From: DASZMX01 sp035551475
Lineage (GTDB): Bacteria > Verrucomicrobiota > Verrucomicrobiia > Limisphaerales > Palsa-1400
Assembly: GCA_035551475.1 (NCBI GenBank)
Contig: DASZMX010000107.1
Coordinates: forward strand, 25,304-89,303
DNA length: 64,000 bases
Direction: 5' to 3'
A program made the position numbers and the translations under genes. Shown here piece by piece: positions 41,964-50,399 of this stretch. The first letter of the stretch is position 1. Every line of letters begins with the position of its first letter. The notes beneath the pieces are model-generated. The model saw only the letters and a program-made list of their open reading frames with translations. It ran no database searches and was not told the DNA's origin.

Positions 41964-42509
41964 ATGAGATTGCAATCAATGCACGTGGGCATGAAGGTTC
42001 ATCATGCGGATTACGGGACGGGCACGGTAAAAAGCGTGTCGGAACATTTTGCCGATATTCGCTTCGACGTCGGCCTGAAAACCCTTTCGCCTGAGCAAAG
42101 CGACATCCAGCCTGCGGAAGCTTTGGCCGAAGTCAGCGGCCTTTCCATGCCCTTGCCCGCCCTGGTCGGCGAGATCGTCGCCGCCACCTTAAAGGAACTA
42201 GGCGTGGAGCGCGACGAATCCATCGTGCAGGAACTCGCCCAGCGCTGGCAACGTGGCGCCCTCATCCTCCGCCCCTCCGACCCCGCCCTCCAAGCCAAGG
42301 ACGTCCCCCTTGAAGTCTTCTTCCACAAAATCGTCATGGTCAGAAACCAATTGCGCGTGTTGGAACAAAAAATAAACGCGCACGAGAAACTCTCCGACGC
42401 CGAAAAAGTGGATATGCAACAATACATCTCGCGCTGCTACGGCTCGCTGACGACCTTCAACATTTTGTTCAAGGACAAGGAAGGGCAATTTTCGAGCAAG
42501 GGGGAATGA
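41964..42509 (+). CDS. Hypothetical protein with duplicated C-terminal segment
   Basis: A 181-residue protein from the ATG at 41964; ATGs at 41979 and 41991 are also plausible. It opens with MKVHHADYGTGTVKSVSEHF, similar in shape to small Tudor/KOW-like domains, then an Ala-rich region (LPALVGEIVAATLKELG). The last ~60 residues (NQLRVLEQKINAHEKLSDAE, then QQYISRCYGSLTTFNILF) form a helical segment. About 174 bases encoding this end are repeated downstream at 42911. It is divergent from ku across 114 bases. No function is known. Confidence 0.75.
   Translation: MRLQSMHVGMKVHHADYGTGTVKSVSEHFADIRFDVGLKTLSPEQSDIQPAEALAEVSGLSMPLPALVGEIVAATLKELGVERDESIVQELAQRWQRGALILRPSDPALQAKDVPLEVFFHKIVMVRNQLRVLEQKINAHEKLSDAEKVDMQQYISRCYGSLTTFNILFKDKEGQFSSKGE
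42330..42503 (+). repeat. Direct repeat, copy 1 (inside the hypothetical gene)
   Basis: 174 bases at the 3' end of the 41964-42509 gene, matched by 42911-43084 at a constant offset of 581 bases with about 11 mismatches counted by eye and no indel. The two copies bracket the DUF6968 gene. Confidence 0.9.
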
Positions 42510-42516
42510 CTCCGGT

Positions 42517-42843
42517 TTACTCGGAACGAGGAAAATAGGCGTCAAGATTAAAATCGACGTCTTCGTCACCTTGGCCCTCGGCATCGGTAAGCCGCTCGCC
42601 ACGTTCAATAATTGATTGGAGTCTGCGTTTCACCAACTCCAGAGCGAGACTTAAAGATTGCAGAGAATCTTCGCCGCAAATGTCGCACAACCGCCCATCA
42701 AGGCCGTGGATGGCGACGGGCGTGCGCCAAGAGGCACCATCGGCGATGGGTTGGCCAATTTCGACTGTGATTGGGATTCGTTCTCCTGTTGCGGAGATAC
42801 GCATCAAATTGGTCAATGCGATTGGCGCGGCGTCCGTTTTCAC
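42517..42843 (-). CDS. DUF6968-like small protein
   Basis: A 108-residue protein (GTG start; an in-frame ATG at 42804 is possible). It contains ITVEIGQPIADGASWRTPVA, then IHGLDGRLCDICGEDSLQSL and a LALELVKRRLQSIIERGERL helix, a pattern I recognise as DUF6968, whose function is not known. The C-terminal half is acidic (GQGDEDVDFNLD). The gene lies between the two copies of the direct repeat, in a slightly AT-richer stretch, so it may have arrived with the duplication. Confidence 0.72.
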   Translation of the reverse strand: MKTDAAPIALTNLMRISATGERIPITVEIGQPIADGASWRTPVAIHGLDGRLCDICGEDSLQSLSLALELVKRRLQSIIERGERLTDAEGQGDEDVDFNLDAYFPRSE

Positions 42844-42910
42844 GACATTCAGGGTCGCACATCAAGCGCGGCGGGGCGAGCGATTCGAGCGGTTTTTTTC
42901 GCGAAACACA

Positions 42911-43102
42911 ATCGTGATGGTCAGAAACCAATTGCGCGTGCCGGAACAAAAAATCAACGCGCACGAGAAACTCTCCGACGCCGAAAAAGTCGAAATGCAA
43001 CAATATATCTCGCGCTGCTACGGCCCGCTGACGACCTTCAACATTTTGTTCAAGGACAACGAAGGCCAATTTTCGAACAAGGGGCATAAACGTGTGTTAT
43101 AA
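42911..43102 (+). pseudogene. Direct repeat copy 2: detached 3' fragment of the hypothetical gene
   Basis: 42911-43084 repeats the 3' end of the 41964-42509 gene (about 94% identical by eye). The frame is still open and reads VRNQLRVPEQKINAHEKLSD, ending KGHKRVL, but it has no plausible start or N-terminal part. The frame only continues upstream into sequence antisense to the DUF6968 gene. It is best read as a duplicated gene remnant. Confidence 0.75.
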
Positions 43103-43136
43103 TTGACATTTTGGATGTTCAGGCGATTCTTGAGCC

Positions 43137-43571
43137 ATGCGCAAGCCTTTGAAAATGATGATTTCGTTAACCGTTTTATTCGGGGCCTCAGCAGACTTTA
43201 TCAACAGCTTTCTCGGGAACGATTCAGTTGCATACTTCCGCTCGCGACCCGCGAACTTGCTTTTAGTCGTGGCGGTTGCAGTTCTTGGCGGCGGCATATT
43301 CGCATTCTATAGTCATCTATCAGCTTCGGCTAAGCGGCGTGCCATTTTGGTGTTGGCTTGCTGTGCTGCTGGCATCGTTTCCGTTCTCGCCATTTCGCTC
43401 ACCCAGAGCGTGATTCGACTAGCCGTCGAGCTGTGGATGTTCCCGAGTTGGGAGTTTGTTTCAGGCATCGCTTCGGCGACGTTTCTTTCGGCGTTCTTCT
43501 GGTTTTGGTTTTTGCGGACGCTAAGGGCACCGATTAATGTTAACAGCCAGCCTTTACTCCCGAATTCCTGA
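43137..43571 (+). CDS. Hypothetical membrane protein
   Basis: A 144-residue protein with three likely membrane helices (LLLVVAVAVLGGGIFAFYS, AILVLACCAAGIVSVLAISL, FVSGIASATFLSAFFWFWFL), separated by short polar loops, and a Pro/Asn-rich tail. The first ~35 residues are amphipathic. No family is recognised. Codon use and AT content differ somewhat from the neighbouring long genes, suggesting this stretch is less ancestral. The start is either the ATG at 43137 or the MKMM at 43155. Confidence 0.6.
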   Translation: MRKPLKMMISLTVLFGASADFINSFLGNDSVAYFRSRPANLLLVVAVAVLGGGIFAFYSHLSASAKRRAILVLACCAAGIVSVLAISLTQSVIRLAVELWMFPSWEFVSGIASATFLSAFFWFWFLRTLRAPINVNSQPLLPNS

Positions 43572-43598
43572 TGTCGGGTGTTCCAGATTTGCCAGTTA

Positions 43599-45308
43599 TT
43601 AGTCAATTGTAAAAGTAACTGTGTAGGGCGGCGGTCCCGGGCTTCCAAACGTCACCACGATATTCTGCGAGCCGGTCGGGGCGTTGGCGGGGATGTTGAA
43701 TGTGGCCACTACCGTGCCTTGCGTCGCATACGAGATGCTGGAGCCGGTGATGGTTCCCGCGAGGGTGACGCTGCTGATCGGGGCATTGGCGGGCGGCCAC
43801 GGCGGCGAGGAGGGCAGGGTGATTGAGACTGTGACGCTCGAGCTACGCGCGGCATTGCCGCCGGGCGCTACGGCGAGCGGGCCGGAGCCGTCGCCATCGT
43901 AGGCGGCCAACGCGATGCGGCGCGCGCGATAATATTTGGCCGCAAGGTCCGGCGCACTGTCATAATTGCTCGCCGCGATTTGCGTGGCAGCAATGTTGGT
44001 CCGCAGCGCCGACCAATTCGTCAGGTTGGTCGAGGCATCCAATTCATAACTGCCGCCCTCCACGGCGCTCCAGGTTAATGTGACCAGGCCGTTGCCATAA
44101 TGCGGCGTCTGCATGACAGGAGCCGCGCTGGGGCCGCCCGCAAAATTAGTGACGACAGTTTCGCCAATGCTTGACACAGCCGAGCCGGTCGGGCTGCCAT
44201 AGTAACCACGGCCAATATTATACGGATAAACCGGGACGCCATTGCTGGCGATGGCGACGAAGTAAGCGTAAATGCCAGTCGGAAACTCGGGCGTGACACA
44301 CCAACGCCCGTTGAATTCGTCGAGGTCGAAATCGACTCCTTGCACGAACCCGTGATCGCCGAGGTAATCGTTGTCCTCCATGTAGCGGCCCAGAGGATAA
44401 CTGGAGCTGACCGCCGGGCCGGCTTGGTTGGCAGAGGGCGCTCCGAGTCGAACGGCCCACGCGGGAATTGTGGTGCGGCCGTTGGCGGTGAGATTGCTGG
44501 TTCCATATTGCCCGTTGCGAATGACGTAGCCGGAAATCATGCGGCGTATGCCGCTTGCCGGATTGGTGGCGTTGCTATAGCCATAAGGCCCGTAAATCGG
44601 ACACCCATCCGACACCCAGCCCAGGAGCGGCGAATGCTGAGTGGGGGCGGTGGTGGATTCGCTAAAAGTTTTGGCCGCGGCGTCGTAGGTGACGTGGTCG
44701 CCGAGCAGATACCGCAAGCCGATGGGGTTAGCATGATAGTGATAGGTGCCGGTGTTTTGCTGGTGCGCGTAGCCAGGATCGAAAGTGGCGCCTTCATTGA
44801 CATACGCGTCCCGATTCCAATAGCCCGAACCGGCGCCGCTGACGTCCGAGGAGCCGTTCCAATAAAAGGCGTCGCAACTATTGAACATCTCGACGCCGTC
44901 CACGAAGATTCCGATCTGGCCCAAGCCCGTGGAGGAGTTCGTGACGGGGACGGTGACGGTGCGCGGGAAACGAAAAAGATTCTTCTGATTGACTGGGAGA
45001 TTGGGAAAATTGCCATGCTGCCACGGGCCCATGGTGTAACTGGCCAGGCCGGTGGAGCGAACATAAATCCAATTGGCCGAGGAATAGACATCCTGCACGC
45101 CGCAGTAGGCGGGGGCAGCCTGGGTCTGGGAGCCGTTGCTCCAGGCCGTGAGCGACGAGCCGGCGCTTTGCATGGCGTCGTTTGTATAAATACGGGCGTA
45201 TTGCCCGGAGAACGTGGTGAACCAGCCGTTCGTGCGCGGATCGGCCGCGGCGTTGCGCCCGACGCACATCGCGAGAGCGGTGACGAGTAATCGTGTGGCA
45301 GATTTCAT
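43599..45308 (-). CDS. Secreted YHYH-domain protein
   Basis: A 569-residue exported protein. After a signal peptide (KSATRLLVTALAMCVGRNAAA), residues ~75-400 form a YHYH domain, with the motif NTGTYHYHANP (YHYH 189-192) and the GWVSDGCPIYGPYGYS and GDHGFVQGVDFDLDEFNGRW blocks typical of the family. The C-terminal ~150 residues include a VTLTWSAVEGGSYELDASTN fibronectin/TSP-like stretch found as a 'verrucomicrobial' extracellular end domain, then Pro-rich beta strands. Function unknown; the family is linked to copper or surface biology in a few organisms, which I cannot confirm here. It is divergent from gcvP. Confidence 0.85.
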   Translation of the reverse strand: MKSATRLLVTALAMCVGRNAAADPRTNGWFTTFSGQYARIYTNDAMQSAGSSLTAWSNGSQTQAAPAYCGVQDVYSSANWIYVRSTGLASYTMGPWQHGNFPNLPVNQKNLFRFPRTVTVPVTNSSTGLGQIGIFVDGVEMFNSCDAFYWNGSSDVSGAGSGYWNRDAYVNEGATFDPGYAHQQNTGTYHYHANPIGLRYLLGDHVTYDAAAKTFSESTTAPTQHSPLLGWVSDGCPIYGPYGYSNATNPASGIRRMISGYVIRNGQYGTSNLTANGRTTIPAWAVRLGAPSANQAGPAVSSSYPLGRYMEDNDYLGDHGFVQGVDFDLDEFNGRWCVTPEFPTGIYAYFVAIASNGVPVYPYNIGRGYYGSPTGSAVSSIGETVVTNFAGGPSAAPVMQTPHYGNGLVTLTWSAVEGGSYELDASTNLTNWSALRTNIAATQIAASNYDSAPDLAAKYYRARRIALAAYDGDGSGPLAVAPGGNAARSSSVTVSITLPSSPPWPPANAPISSVTLAGTITGSSISYATQGTVVATFNIPANAPTGSQNIVVTFGSPGPPPYTVTFTID

Positions 45309-45314
45309 GCGCGA

Positions 45315-45359
45315 AATTTAGCGCGCCCCGCCTTAAGGGAAGATGAAGCGCGCCAAATT
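45315..45359. repeat. Inverted repeat between YHYH gene and gcvP
   Basis: AATTTAGCGCGC (45315-45326) pairs with GCGCGCCAAATT (45348-45359), one mismatch in 12, across a 21-base loop. A short T-run (TTTTTC) follows on the plus strand, as in a terminator; its location between two divergent starts suits an operator. The role is undecided. Confidence 0.45.
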
Positions 45360-45406
45360 ATTTTTCTGCCCTTGATTTGGCGGGGCTCGGCCTTAGTGTC
45401 GGCGGG

Positions 45407-48271
45407 ATGATGGAGACGGTTACCCAATCCACACCGAGCCGCGCCCCGCACGATAGTTTCGTGCCGCGGCACATTGGGCCTTCGCTCGCGGAGCAAGGCC
45501 AGATGTTGCAAACGCTGGGCGCGTCCGATCTGGACGAATTTATCGCGCGCGTGGTTCCTCCGGCGTTGCGCGTGAAGCAGCCGCTGGCCTTGCCGGCGGG
45601 AATAACGGAGCAGGCGGTCCTGGCGGAATTGCGGGCGCTCGCGGGCCGCAACCAGGTTTTTCGCACCTATATTGGCATGGGGTATTCCGACTGCTTTGTG
45701 CCGCCGGTGATTCAGCGGAACATTTTGGAGAATCCCGGATGGTACACGCAATACACCCCGTATCAGGCGGAAATTTCCCAGGGCCGGCTTGAAGCGCTGC
45801 TCATTTTCCAAACCATGATCAGCGACCTCACGGCGCTCCCCGTGGCCAATGCCTCGCTGCTCGATGAAGCCACCGCCGCGGCGGAAGCGATGCATCTCTG
45901 CCAAAATGCGCGGCCCGACCGCACCGTCTTTTTCGTTTCGAAATACTGTCATCCGCAGACCATCGACGTCGTGCGCACGCGGGCGCGTCCGCTCGGCATC
46001 AAGGTCGAGGTGGGGAGCCACGAGACCTTTGCCTTTCATGACCAGGTGTTTGGCGCCCTCGTGCAATATCCCTCCACGCATGGCGCGGTGGAAAATTACG
46101 AGGAATTTGCGCAGCGCGCGCACGCCGCCGGCGCTCTCGTGGCCGTGGCGGCGGATTTGCTGGCGTTGACGTTGCTGCGTCCGCCGGGAGAATTCGGCGC
46201 CGACGTCGCGATCGGCAGCGCTCAGCGCTTCGGCGTGCCCCTCGGCTATGGCGGGCCGCACGCGGCTTTTTTTGCGACGAGCGACGCCTACAAACGGCTT
46301 ATGCCCGGACGGTTGGTCGGCGTATCCAAAGATGCGCAAGGCCGCCGCGCCCTGCGGCTCGCGCTGCAAACGCGCGAACAGCATATCCGCCGCGAAAAAG
46401 CCACGAGCAACATTTGCACGGCGCAAGCGCTGCTGGCCAATATGGCGGCGATGTTCGCGGTCTATCACGGGCCGGAGCGCTTAAAGCAAATCGCGCGGCG
46501 CATTCGCCAATTGACGCTGATGCTCGCCGCGGGCTTGCGCAAACTCGGCTTGGAATTGGCCGCGCCGGATCGCCCTTATTTTGACACGATCACCGTGCGG
46601 CTGGGCTCCGGGCGCAGCGCCGAAATCGTGAAACTCGCCGAGGAGCGGCGGATGAATTTTCGCGTGGTGGACGGGCACACCCTCGGGATTTCTCTCGACG
46701 AAACAACGGGCGCCAAAGATGTGCAGGAGATCCTCGCCGTCTTTAACGGCGGAACCGCGCCGCCGGATTTGGGCGAAGCGCCGGAGGCTGGCGATTTCCC
46801 CGCGCCTTGGGCGCGCACGACGCCATTTTTGCAGGAGGCGGTGTTCCATTCGCATCTCTCGGAAACGCAAATGCTGCGTTACCTGCGGCGCCTGGAGAAC
46901 AAGGATTTGTCGTTGACAACCTCCATGATTCCGCTGGGCTCCTGCACCATGAAATTAAATGGCACGGCAGAGATGCTGCCCATTTCGTGGCCGGAATTTT
47001 CCCGGTTGCATCCGTTTGCCCCGCTTTCCCAGACCCGGGGCTATCAGGCGCTTTTTCGGCAGCTCGAAGAATGGCTGTGCGAAATCACGGGTTTCGACGG
47101 TTGCTCGCTCCAACCCAATGCCGGCGCGCAAGGGGAATACGCGGGCTTGCTCATGATCGAGCGTTATCACGAAAGCCGCGGCGACGCGCGCCGCCGCGTT
47201 TGTCTCATCCCGACCTCCGCCCACGGCACCAACCCTGCCAGCGCGGCGATGGCCGGCTTCCGCATTGTCCCGGTCCTTTGCGATGCGCAAGGCAATGTGG
47301 ACGTGGCCGATCTTCGGGCCAAGGCGGCGCAGCATCGCGATGAATTGGCCGCGCTCATGGTGACGTACCCCTCCACGCACGGCGTTTTTGAGGAGGGGAT
47401 CGCGGAGATTTGCCAAATCATCCATGAGCATGGCGGCCAGGTTTACATGGATGGCGCCAACCTGAATGCGCAGGCGGGCTTATGCCGCCCCGGGGATTTG
47501 GGCGCGGACGTCTGTCATATAAATCTCCACAAAACTTTTTGCATTCCGCACGGCGGCGGCGGCCCGGGCATGGGTCCCATTTGCGTGGCGGAACACCTGG
47601 TGGAATTTCTGCCTGGCCATCCCGTGGTGAATCTCGGCGGTGAGAATCCGATCGGAGCTGTCTCCGCGGCGCCGTGGGGCAGCGCCAACATTCTTCTGAT
47701 TTCCTGGGCTTATATCGCGTTGATGGGCGGCGCCGGACTGACCCAGGCCACCAAGGTTGCCATCCTGAATGCCAATTACATCGCCGCCCGGCTTCATCCT
47801 TTTTTCCCGGTGCTCTATCGCGGCGAACACGGCTTCGTCGCGCACGAATGCATCGTGGATTTGCGCGATTTTAAATCCGTCACCGTGGAGGACGTGGCGA
47901 AACGCTTGATGGATTACGGATTTCATGCGCCCACCATCTCGTTTCCTGTGCCCGGCACCATGATGATCGAGCCGACGGAGAGCGAAGCCAAAGCGGAACT
48001 CGACCGCTTCTGCGACGCGCTGATTTTAATTCACGCCGAAATCAAGGCCATCGAGTCGGGGCAGGCGGACGCGAAAAACAATGTGATCAAGCAAGCGCCG
48101 CACACGGCCGACGTCGTGCTGGCGGACGCCTGGGACCGTCCCTACACGCGCGCCCAAGCCGCTTACCCCGCGCCGTGGACGCGCGAGAATAAATTCTGGC
48201 CGCCGGTGTCTCGTATTGACAATGTTTACGGCGACCGCAATTTGGTCTGCTCCTGCGCGGCGGCGTACTGA
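45407..48271 (+). CDS. gcvP: Glycine dehydrogenase (decarboxylating), P-protein of the glycine cleavage system
   Basis: PLP enzyme that decarboxylates glycine and passes aminomethyl to the lipoyl H-protein. It is a single-chain 954-residue form (homodimeric alpha2 type). The N-terminal [14 protein letters not shown] and [20 protein letters not shown] are family-typical. The PLP lysine is in [19 protein letters not shown] (K ~709). Duplicate start ATGs at 45407 and 45410 fit; upstream in-frame codons do not. gcvT and gcvH are not adjacent. A short inverted repeat lies upstream. Its 3' end overlaps the convergent ThuA gene by 46 bases. Confidence 0.97.
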   Translation: MMETVTQSTPSRAPHDSFVPRHIGPSLAEQGQMLQTLGASDLDEFIARVVPPALRVKQPLALPAGITEQAVLAELRALAGRNQVFRTYIGMGYSDCFVPPVIQRNILENPGWYTQYTPYQAEISQGRLEALLIFQTMISDLTALPVANASLLDEATAAAEAMHLCQNARPDRTVFFVSKYCHPQTIDVVRTRARPLGIKVEVGSHETFAFHDQVFGALVQYPSTHGAVENYEEFAQRAHAAGALVAVAADLLALTLLRPPGEFGADVAIGSAQRFGVPLGYGGPHAAFFATSDAYKRLMPGRLVGVSKDAQGRRALRLALQTREQHIRREKATSNICTAQALLANMAAMFAVYHGPERLKQIARRIRQLTLMLAAGLRKLGLELAAPDRPYFDTITVRLGSGRSAEIVKLAEERRMNFRVVDGHTLGISLDETTGAKDVQEILAVFNGGTAPPDLGEAPEAGDFPAPWARTTPFLQEAVFHSHLSETQMLRYLRRLENKDLSLTTSMIPLGSCTMKLNGTAEMLPISWPEFSRLHPFAPLSQTRGYQALFRQLEEWLCEITGFDGCSLQPNAGAQGEYAGLLMIERYHESRGDARRRVCLIPTSAHGTNPASAAMAGFRIVPVLCDAQGNVDVADLRAKAAQHRDELAALMVTYPSTHGVFEEGIAEICQIIHEHGGQVYMDGANLNAQAGLCRPGDLGADVCHINLHKTFCIPHGGGGPGMGPICVAEHLVEFLPGHPVVNLGGENPIGAVSAAPWGSANILLISWAYIALMGGAGLTQATKVAILNANYIAARLHPFFPVLYRGEHGFVAHECIVDLRDFKSVTVEDVAKRLMDYGFHAPTISFPVPGTMMIEPTESEAKAELDRFCDALILIHAEIKAIESGQADAKNNVIKQAPHTADVVLADAWDRPYTRAQAAYPAPWTRENKFWPPVSRIDNVYGDRNLVCSCAAAY

Positions 48272-48978
48272 ATGCCGCCCAGCAAATGGGCGAGAAATAG
48301 CGGCTCGCTGAAACAGGCGTCGGTGTGCCCCAGGGCCGTGAACCAGACCCGTCCGCGTCCTGCCGTGCGGCGCCAGGAAATCGGGTGATCAAGGTTCATC
48401 GGCTGGCGCAGAAACGAGCTTTCATCAACGGTGGCGAGCACATGCACGGTAGGGCGCGGGTTGGAGGCGAAAAAATACCATTCCTCCGCATGCGGCCAGC
48501 GCGCCGGAAGTTTGGCCGTGGAAAGATCGTTCGTGTCCTCCACCTTGATCACGCCCGGGACGACGGGCGTGTGCGTGACGAAGGTCGTCCCCAGCAAATC
48601 CACGTACCACGGCCAATCTCCCTCGGTCGCCTCCTTGCCCGCCAACGCCCCGTGCACCGCCACGAAGCCGCCGCCGCCCTCGACGTAGTCCTTGAAGGCG
48701 GCTTGCTGGTTGGTGTCCAGAAAGTTGCCGGTTGTGCTGAGAAAAATCACCACCGCGTAACGCGCCAGGTTCGTCCGGGTGAACACCGCCGGGTCTTCGC
48801 TCGCGTCAACTGCAAAGTTGTTTTCCGCGCCCAGTTTTTGCACCGCGGCGATGCCGGCGGGAATGGAAGGGTGGCGGTAGAGCAGCGTTTCCGAGAAAAC
48901 CAGCGCCCGAAACGCCGGGTCCGCAGCCGCGCTCAGGGTGGTCCAGGCGGCGGCGAGGATGAAAAGGATGATGCGCAT
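48226..48978 (-). CDS. Secreted ThuA-like (trehalose-utilisation-type) protein
   Basis: A 250-residue exported protein: signal peptide ([18 protein letters not shown]), then a class-I glutamine-amidotransferase-like fold ([87 protein letters not shown]). The ThuA domain is common in secreted sugar-degradation proteins of this phylum. Its last 46 bases overlap gcvP in opposite orientation. A role in processing sugars such as 3-ketosaccharides is likely from the family, not proven. Confidence 0.88.
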   Translation of the reverse strand: MRIILFILAAAWTTLSAAADPAFRALVFSETLLYRHPSIPAGIAAVQKLGAENNFAVDASEDPAVFTRTNLARYAVVIFLSTTGNFLDTNQQAAFKDYVEGGGGFVAVHGALAGKEATEGDWPWYVDLLGTTFVTHTPVVPGVIKVEDTNDLSTAKLPARWPHAEEWYFFASNPRPTVHVLATVDESSFLRQPMNLDHPISWRRTAGRGRVWFTALGHTDACFSEPLFLAHLLGGIQYAAAQEQTKLRSP

Positions 48979-49053
48979 GGCTCGGGCATCGTCGCCAAAA
49001 ACAGGGGCGCCCGCAAGTCTGCAAGATTTTGCCGCCGGCCCCGTATAGGCTTA

Positions 49054-49098
49054 TGGCAGGGAAAACTGCCAGTTGAATAGAGACGCAAATGAAGCGTC
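49054..49098 (+). promoter_or_regulatory. Two small leader hairpins upstream of the secreted Tyr/Pro-rich gene
   Basis: TGGCAG-GGAAAA-CTGCCA (49054-49071) and GACGC-AAATGAA-GCGTC (49082-49098) lie in the leader between the ThuA gene and the ATG at 49122, before a clear GAAAGG ribosome site. They may shield or position the ribosome site or be chance. Confidence 0.35.
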
Positions 49099-49121
49099 CA
49101 ATTCGACGGAAAGGTTAAACT

Positions 49122-49499
49122 ATGAAACGGTTTGTAAAAATGTTTGCAGTCACAGGACTTGCGCTTTCAGTTTTGACTTTGACCACGCCCAAGGCGGAAG
49201 CCCATGGCGGCTTTGGCATCGCGGCCGGAGTGCTGGGCGGCCTGGCGGTCGGCACGGCCATTGGCGTCACCGTGGCTCATGCCGCCCCGGCGCCTTACTA
49301 CGTTTATCCCGGCCCAACCTACGCCTATGCGGCGCCTGCGCCCCAAGCCTGCGTGCAGGCCCCGGTCGTGGTGGCTCCGCCCGTTTATGCGGCGCCCGTC
49401 TGCCCGACGCCAGTCGTTTATGCCGCGCCCTATTATCGCCCGGTCGTGCGGGTCGGGTTCGGCTGGGGCCGTCCGTATTATCATTATCGTCGTTGGTAA
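49122..49499 (+). CDS. Secreted Pro/Ala/Tyr-rich protein
   Basis: A 125-residue exported protein. It has a signal peptide (FVKMFAVTGLALSVLTLTTP, cleaved near HGG), a hydrophobic Gly-rich helix (FGIAAGVLGGLAVGTAIGVTV), and then a low-complexity region of Pro, Ala, Tyr, Val repeats (PTYAYAAPAP, VYAAPVCPTPVVYAAPYYRP), ending GRPYYHYRRW. It may be a surface, wall or envelope-associated protein. The gene has a good ribosome site and its own terminator, so it is a single-gene unit probably well expressed. Family unknown. Confidence 0.8.
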   Translation: MKRFVKMFAVTGLALSVLTLTTPKAEAHGGFGIAAGVLGGLAVGTAIGVTVAHAAPAPYYVYPGPTYAYAAPAPQACVQAPVVVAPPVYAAPVCPTPVVYAAPYYRPVVRVGFGWGRPYYHYRRW

Positions 49500-49536
49500 G
49501 AATTTCGGTTTGGAGGAACCGAGGGGGGTGGGATTG

Positions 49537-49568
49537 AGCCGCGGGCCTAGTTGCCCGCGGCTTTTTTT
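49537..49568 (+). terminator. Rho-independent terminator
   Basis: AGCCGCGGGC pairs with GCCCGCGGCT across a 6-base loop (CTAGTT), followed by a run of seven T. It is a perfect 10-base stem and the only textbook intrinsic terminator I found in the window. It closes the secreted Tyr/Pro-rich gene. Confidence 0.92.
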
Positions 49569-49613
49569 GCGCCTTGCGGGCGGCGGGTTCTCCAGCCATT
49601 TTGAGTTTCTGAC

Positions 49614-50396
49614 ATGAGAATGATTTGGTTTGCAGCGGGCTGTTTGTTGGCCGTGGTGTGGAGCGGTTGCGCGAGCAAGAAAAACCTCGGCCCGGCCTTT
49701 CATGCGGGCGATGAACAAATCCCCGAATTTCTCAACGGCCCCGCCGTCGTGCTTCTGACCAATGCGGTCGGTTACAGCGCGCACGTTACAACCGATATCC
49801 GCCGCCCTTACAGCGAACGTCCGTTGTCCGGGACTTTGTTGCAGCGTCAGGGCCGGTTGGTTTTTCAACCGGACGAAGTTGTCGTCAAGAAACGCCCGGG
49901 CGCCGGCATGATTTTTATTTGGGACGCGAATTTGCGCCGCGGTTGGGCGGTCAGCGAGGCATTGCAGGGTTATGCGCCGGTCACCGGGACGTTGGAAGTC
50001 ACCAACATTCAAACGGAGCCGGGCGCGGCGATTTCAGAAACCGTGAATGGCCATGCGTGTCATCGTTCCGCGGTCACCGTGTCCCGCGCGGACGGCTCGG
50101 CCGCCGTGTATAAAGTCTGGCAGGCCGATGACCTGCGGCATTTTCCCGTGCGCCTGCAATCAGCTTCTGGAGGGCGCCCCATCACCGTGAATTTGTCCGA
50201 GTTGATTTTCGACTCGCCCTCGGAACAGTTGTTCAATCCGCCGGATGGGTTTGTCAAATATAACACGCCCGTCGCGCTCATGAACGAGCTGATCATCCGC
50301 GAAACCACCGTCGGCCAGCGCAACGAGCCCGATTTCCAAAGCACGGCTCCGCCGCCGCGCGGCGCCGAGGTTTACCAGCCGGATCCGGCGCGCTGA
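49614..50396 (+). CDS. Predicted lipoprotein of unknown function
   Basis: A 260-residue protein with a lipoprotein signal peptide (MIWFAAGCLLAVVWSGC, lipid Cys ~19). The mature part is mainly beta strand: NGPAVVLLTNAVGYSAHV, SGTLLQRQGRLVFQPDEVVV, IFIWDANLRRGWAVSEALQG, GTLEVTN and SADG-like turns. No family is recognised. The C-terminus is Pro-rich (STAPPPRGAEVYQPDPAR). It starts 46 bases after the terminator and ends 3 bases before the glcF start, so it heads a plus-strand group. Confidence 0.72.
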   Translation: MRMIWFAAGCLLAVVWSGCASKKNLGPAFHAGDEQIPEFLNGPAVVLLTNAVGYSAHVTTDIRRPYSERPLSGTLLQRQGRLVFQPDEVVVKKRPGAGMIFIWDANLRRGWAVSEALQGYAPVTGTLEVTNIQTEPGAAISETVNGHACHRSAVTVSRADGSAAVYKVWQADDLRHFPVRLQSASGGRPITVNLSELIFDSPSEQLFNPPDGFVKYNTPVALMNELIIRETTVGQRNEPDFQSTAPPPRGAEVYQPDPAR

Positions 50397-50399
50397 GCC

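Noticed and set aside
45360..45406. Glycine riboswitch before gcvP
   Set aside because: The leader is under 100 bases and lacks the tandem aptamer; only an inverted repeat is present.
48979..49053. Promoter TTGCCG/TATAGG before the secreted Tyr/Pro-rich gene
   Set aside because: The spacing between the boxes is only 9 bases.
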